This document shows, in pieces, positions 5,573 through 7,163 of a DNA stretch of 7,163 nucleotides. The notes under the pieces were generated by a model, which saw only the letters and a list, made by a program, of their open reading frames with translations, was not told the DNA's origin and searched no databases. Both the position numbers and the translations under genes were made by a program. Source of the stretch: CAYVKY01 sp964452115 (lineage in GTDB: Bacteria; Bacteroidota; Ignavibacteria; Tepidaquicellales; Tepidaquicellaceae); assembly GCA_964452115.1 (NCBI GenBank), contig CAYVKY010000118.1, positions 1 to 7,163 of the forward strand. The letters are read 5' to 3'. Within the stretch, counting starts at the first letter, position 1, and each line of letters begins with the position of its first letter.

Positions 5573-7027
5573 TTACATTTCGTAATATAAGTGGAATTCG
5601 TATGGATGCGGACGCAGAGCTACTTCCGTAATTTCTTTGTGGAATTTGTATTCCACCCATTTTGTAATTAATTCGTCGGTAAATACTCCGCCTGCTTTTA
5701 AATATTCATTGTCGTTTTCGAGTGCGTGCAATGCCTGTTCAAATGTTTCAGGCGCCTGACGGATTTTTTTCCGCTCCTCATAAGGAAGGTCAAATATATT
5801 TGTGTCCGTCGGTTCGCCCGGGTCAATTTTATTTAATATTCCGTCAATACCGGCCATTGCAATCGCAGAAAAAGCCAGATACGGATTTGCTGTCCCATCC
5901 GGCGAACGGAATTCAACGCGTTTAGATTTCGGACTTTCAGAATACATAGGAATCCTGATTGATGCGCTTCTGTTGCTTTTTGAGTAAACCAGATTTACAG
6001 GCGCTTCATATCCGGGCACAAGTCTTTTATATGAGTTTGTAGTCGGATTTGTAAATGCAAGAAGTGACGGTGCGTGTTTCAGAATTCCGCCGATATAATA
6101 AAGTGCGGTTTGTGAAAGTTTACCATATTTATCACCTGCAAAAAGGTTTTCACCGTTTTTCCAGAATGATGTGTGAATATGCATCCCGTTTCCGTTGTCA
6201 CCGTAAATCGGTTTCGGCATAAAAGTGGCTGTCTTTCCCGCCTGCAGCGCGGTGTTCTTTACGATGTATTTAAACATCATAAGTTTGTCCGCACAATCCA
6301 GAAGGTCAGTGAATTTAAAGTCAATTTCTGCCTGTCCTGCGGTGGCAACTTCGTGATGCTGCCGTTCCACATCAATTCCGACGCTCATCAGATGCTCTAC
6401 CATTTTATTTCTCAGGTCATTTAATGAATCAGCCGGCGGTACGGGAAAGTATCCTTCTTTAATACGGATTTTATGTCCGAGATTTGCTTCTTTGTCCGAG
6501 CCCGTATTCCAGAATCCTTCGCGCGAATCAATTTCATACCAGCTTGAATATTCGTTTATGTTATAAGCTACGTGGTCAAAAACAAAAAATTCAGCCTCAG
6601 GACCGAAATATGCTTTATCCGCCACACCGCTTGTAATAAGGTATTCAGCTGCTTTACGTGCAATAAATCTGGGGTCATTAGGATATGCATTCTTTGATTC
6701 GGGTTCATATATGTCACATATAATGATTGCATTGCGGGGTTCCATAAACGGGTCAATCCTTATTGTTGACGGGTCAGGCACTGCAAGCATATCCGATTCG
6801 TTTATGCTTTTCCAACCTTTGATTGACGAGCCGTCAAAACCAAGTCCCTCAAAAAAATCATCTTTCTGAACCTGATGTACCGGAAGTGAAAAGTGCTGCC
6901 ATTGCCCTACAAGGTCAACAAAACGGAAATCAACAAATTTAACTTCTTTTTCTTTTATTAATTTGAAAACATCTTCGATTTGTTTTATCTTAAGGAGCTG
7001 CTGTTCTTTAAATGATTGTGCATCCAT
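5573..7027 (-). CDS. glnA: Glutamine synthetase, GSI type, with Phe at the adenylylation position
   Basis: The enzyme makes glutamine from glutamate, ammonium and ATP, and acts as a cytoplasmic dodecamer. The 484-residue protein aligns along its length with enterobacterial GlnA (469), with about 13 extra N-terminal residues. Visible landmarks are GFDGSS (63-68, Asp65), metal ligands in FGPEAEFF (Glu144, Glu146), the HHEVATAGQ block (224-232), KTATFMPKP (265-273), NGNGMH (278-283, His283), NPTTNSYKRLVPGYEAP with flap Glu341, RSASIRIP (353-360) and RVEFRSPD (Arg374). It has the GSI-beta-like long form and the C-terminus HPYEFHLYYEM. The adenylylation motif NLYDLP is NIFDLP here: codon 412 is TTT (Phe). 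The ATG at 7027 has no Shine-Dalgarno. It converges on the gdhA unit and shares its terminator; a gene may lie 18 bp upstream. Confidence 0.97.
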   Translation of the reverse strand: MDAQSFKEQQLLKIKQIEDVFKLIKEKEVKFVDFRFVDLVGQWQHFSLPVHQVQKDDFFEGLGFDGSSIKGWKSINESDMLAVPDPSTIRIDPFMEPRNAIIICDIYEPESKNAYPNDPRFIARKAAEYLITSGVADKAYFGPEAEFFVFDHVAYNINEYSSWYEIDSREGFWNTGSDKEANLGHKIRIKEGYFPVPPADSLNDLRNKMVEHLMSVGIDVERQHHEVATAGQAEIDFKFTDLLDCADKLMMFKYIVKNTALQAGKTATFMPKPIYGDNGNGMHIHTSFWKNGENLFAGDKYGKLSQTALYYIGGILKHAPSLLAFTNPTTNSYKRLVPGYEAPVNLVYSKSNRSASIRIPMYSESPKSKRVEFRSPDGTANPYLAFSAIAMAGIDGILNKIDPGEPTDTNIFDLPYEERKKIRQAPETFEQALHALENDNEYLKAGGVFTDELITKWVEYKFHKEITEVALRPHPYEFHLYYEM

Positions 7028-7045
7028 AGTATATTTTTTTATATA

Positions 7046-7162
7046 TTAATTTTTGTGAATATCTTTGTGCATAATTCTTCTGAGCTCCATCACTCTGTTC
7101 CTCCCCATTAATTCGGAAAGATTTTTATGAAGTGCCCTGTCATTCTCAGATTGAAGCGAGTG
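7046..7162 (-). CDS. Possible 3' end of an upstream minus-strand gene (partial)
   Basis: Reading the minus strand from the window edge, one frame stays open for 38 codons and ends with TAA at 7048-7046, 18 bp before the glnA ATG. The encoded tail is Arg/Lys/His-rich and helical-looking (for example LSELMGRNRVMELRRIMHKD). Base composition in 7060-7163 is richer in G+C than the clearly intergenic stretch 7028-7059, as expected of coding DNA. The fragment is too short to name a family. If real, it would precede glnA in the same transcript. An open run of this length can also occur by chance. Confidence 0.45.
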   Translation of the reverse strand, partial: HSLQSENDRALHKNLSELMGRNRVMELRRIMHKDIHKN

Positions 7163-7163
7163 A

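Noticed and set aside
7127..7163. Plus-strand ATG open to the right edge, possible start of a divergent gene
   Set aside because: Only 12 codons are visible with no ribosome-binding site or signature, and the opposite strand has a longer open frame.

Overview
The window looks like chromosomal DNA from an AT-rich Gram-negative bacterium, most plausibly of the Bacteroidota/Ignavibacteriota (FCB) side. This is inferred from three things. The window encodes a BamD-type outer-membrane assembly lipoprotein. Most genes lack a Shine-Dalgarno sequence in front of the start codon. A TAnnTTTG-type -7 promoter element, the Bacteroidota pattern, lies ahead of the first gene. No phylogenetic marker gene is present, so the assignment is tentative.

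Layout. Bases 1-409 hold no supported gene. They contain a 38-bp tandem repeat (54-186), an imperfect hairpin (271-308) and a candidate -7 promoter element (312-319). Two signalling genes follow: a stand-alone receiver-Hpt protein (410-1186) and a single-domain receiver (1196-1567). After a 66-bp AT-rich gap come five tightly packed genes on the plus strand, with junctions of +1, +4, -1 and +5 bp. They encode glutamate dehydrogenase (1634-2917), an unknown protein with a signal peptide and C-terminal membrane anchor (2919-3545), a BamD-like TPR lipoprotein (3550-4320), a hotdog acyl-CoA thioesterase (4320-4790) and a small ABC ATPase of CcmA-like type starting with TTG (4796-5431). A heptamer tandem repeat (5434-5480) and a two-way intrinsic terminator (5519-5551) separate this unit from glnA, which converges on the minus strand (5573-7027). 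The 3' end of one more minus-strand gene may enter at the right edge (7046-7162).

How the genes work together. Glutamate dehydrogenase and glutamine synthetase both act on glutamate/ammonium, so the window is a nitrogen-assimilation node with the two enzymes transcribed towards each other. BamD, the unknown anchored protein, the thioesterase and the ABC ATPase are envelope or lipid functions that appear to share the gdhA transcript. The two receiver proteins have no DNA-binding or enzymatic output and no kinase beside them, so they look like the middle of a phosphorelay whose ends lie elsewhere.

Most notable points: the glutamine synthetase has Phe412 where enterobacterial-type enzymes carry the adenylylated Tyr; the receiver-Hpt plus receiver pair forms a free-standing relay; the ABC ATPase lacks the usual Q-loop Gln and H-loop His and has no adjacent permease; and there are two unexplained tandem repeats. 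Nothing in the window clearly amounts to a new defence or mobile system.
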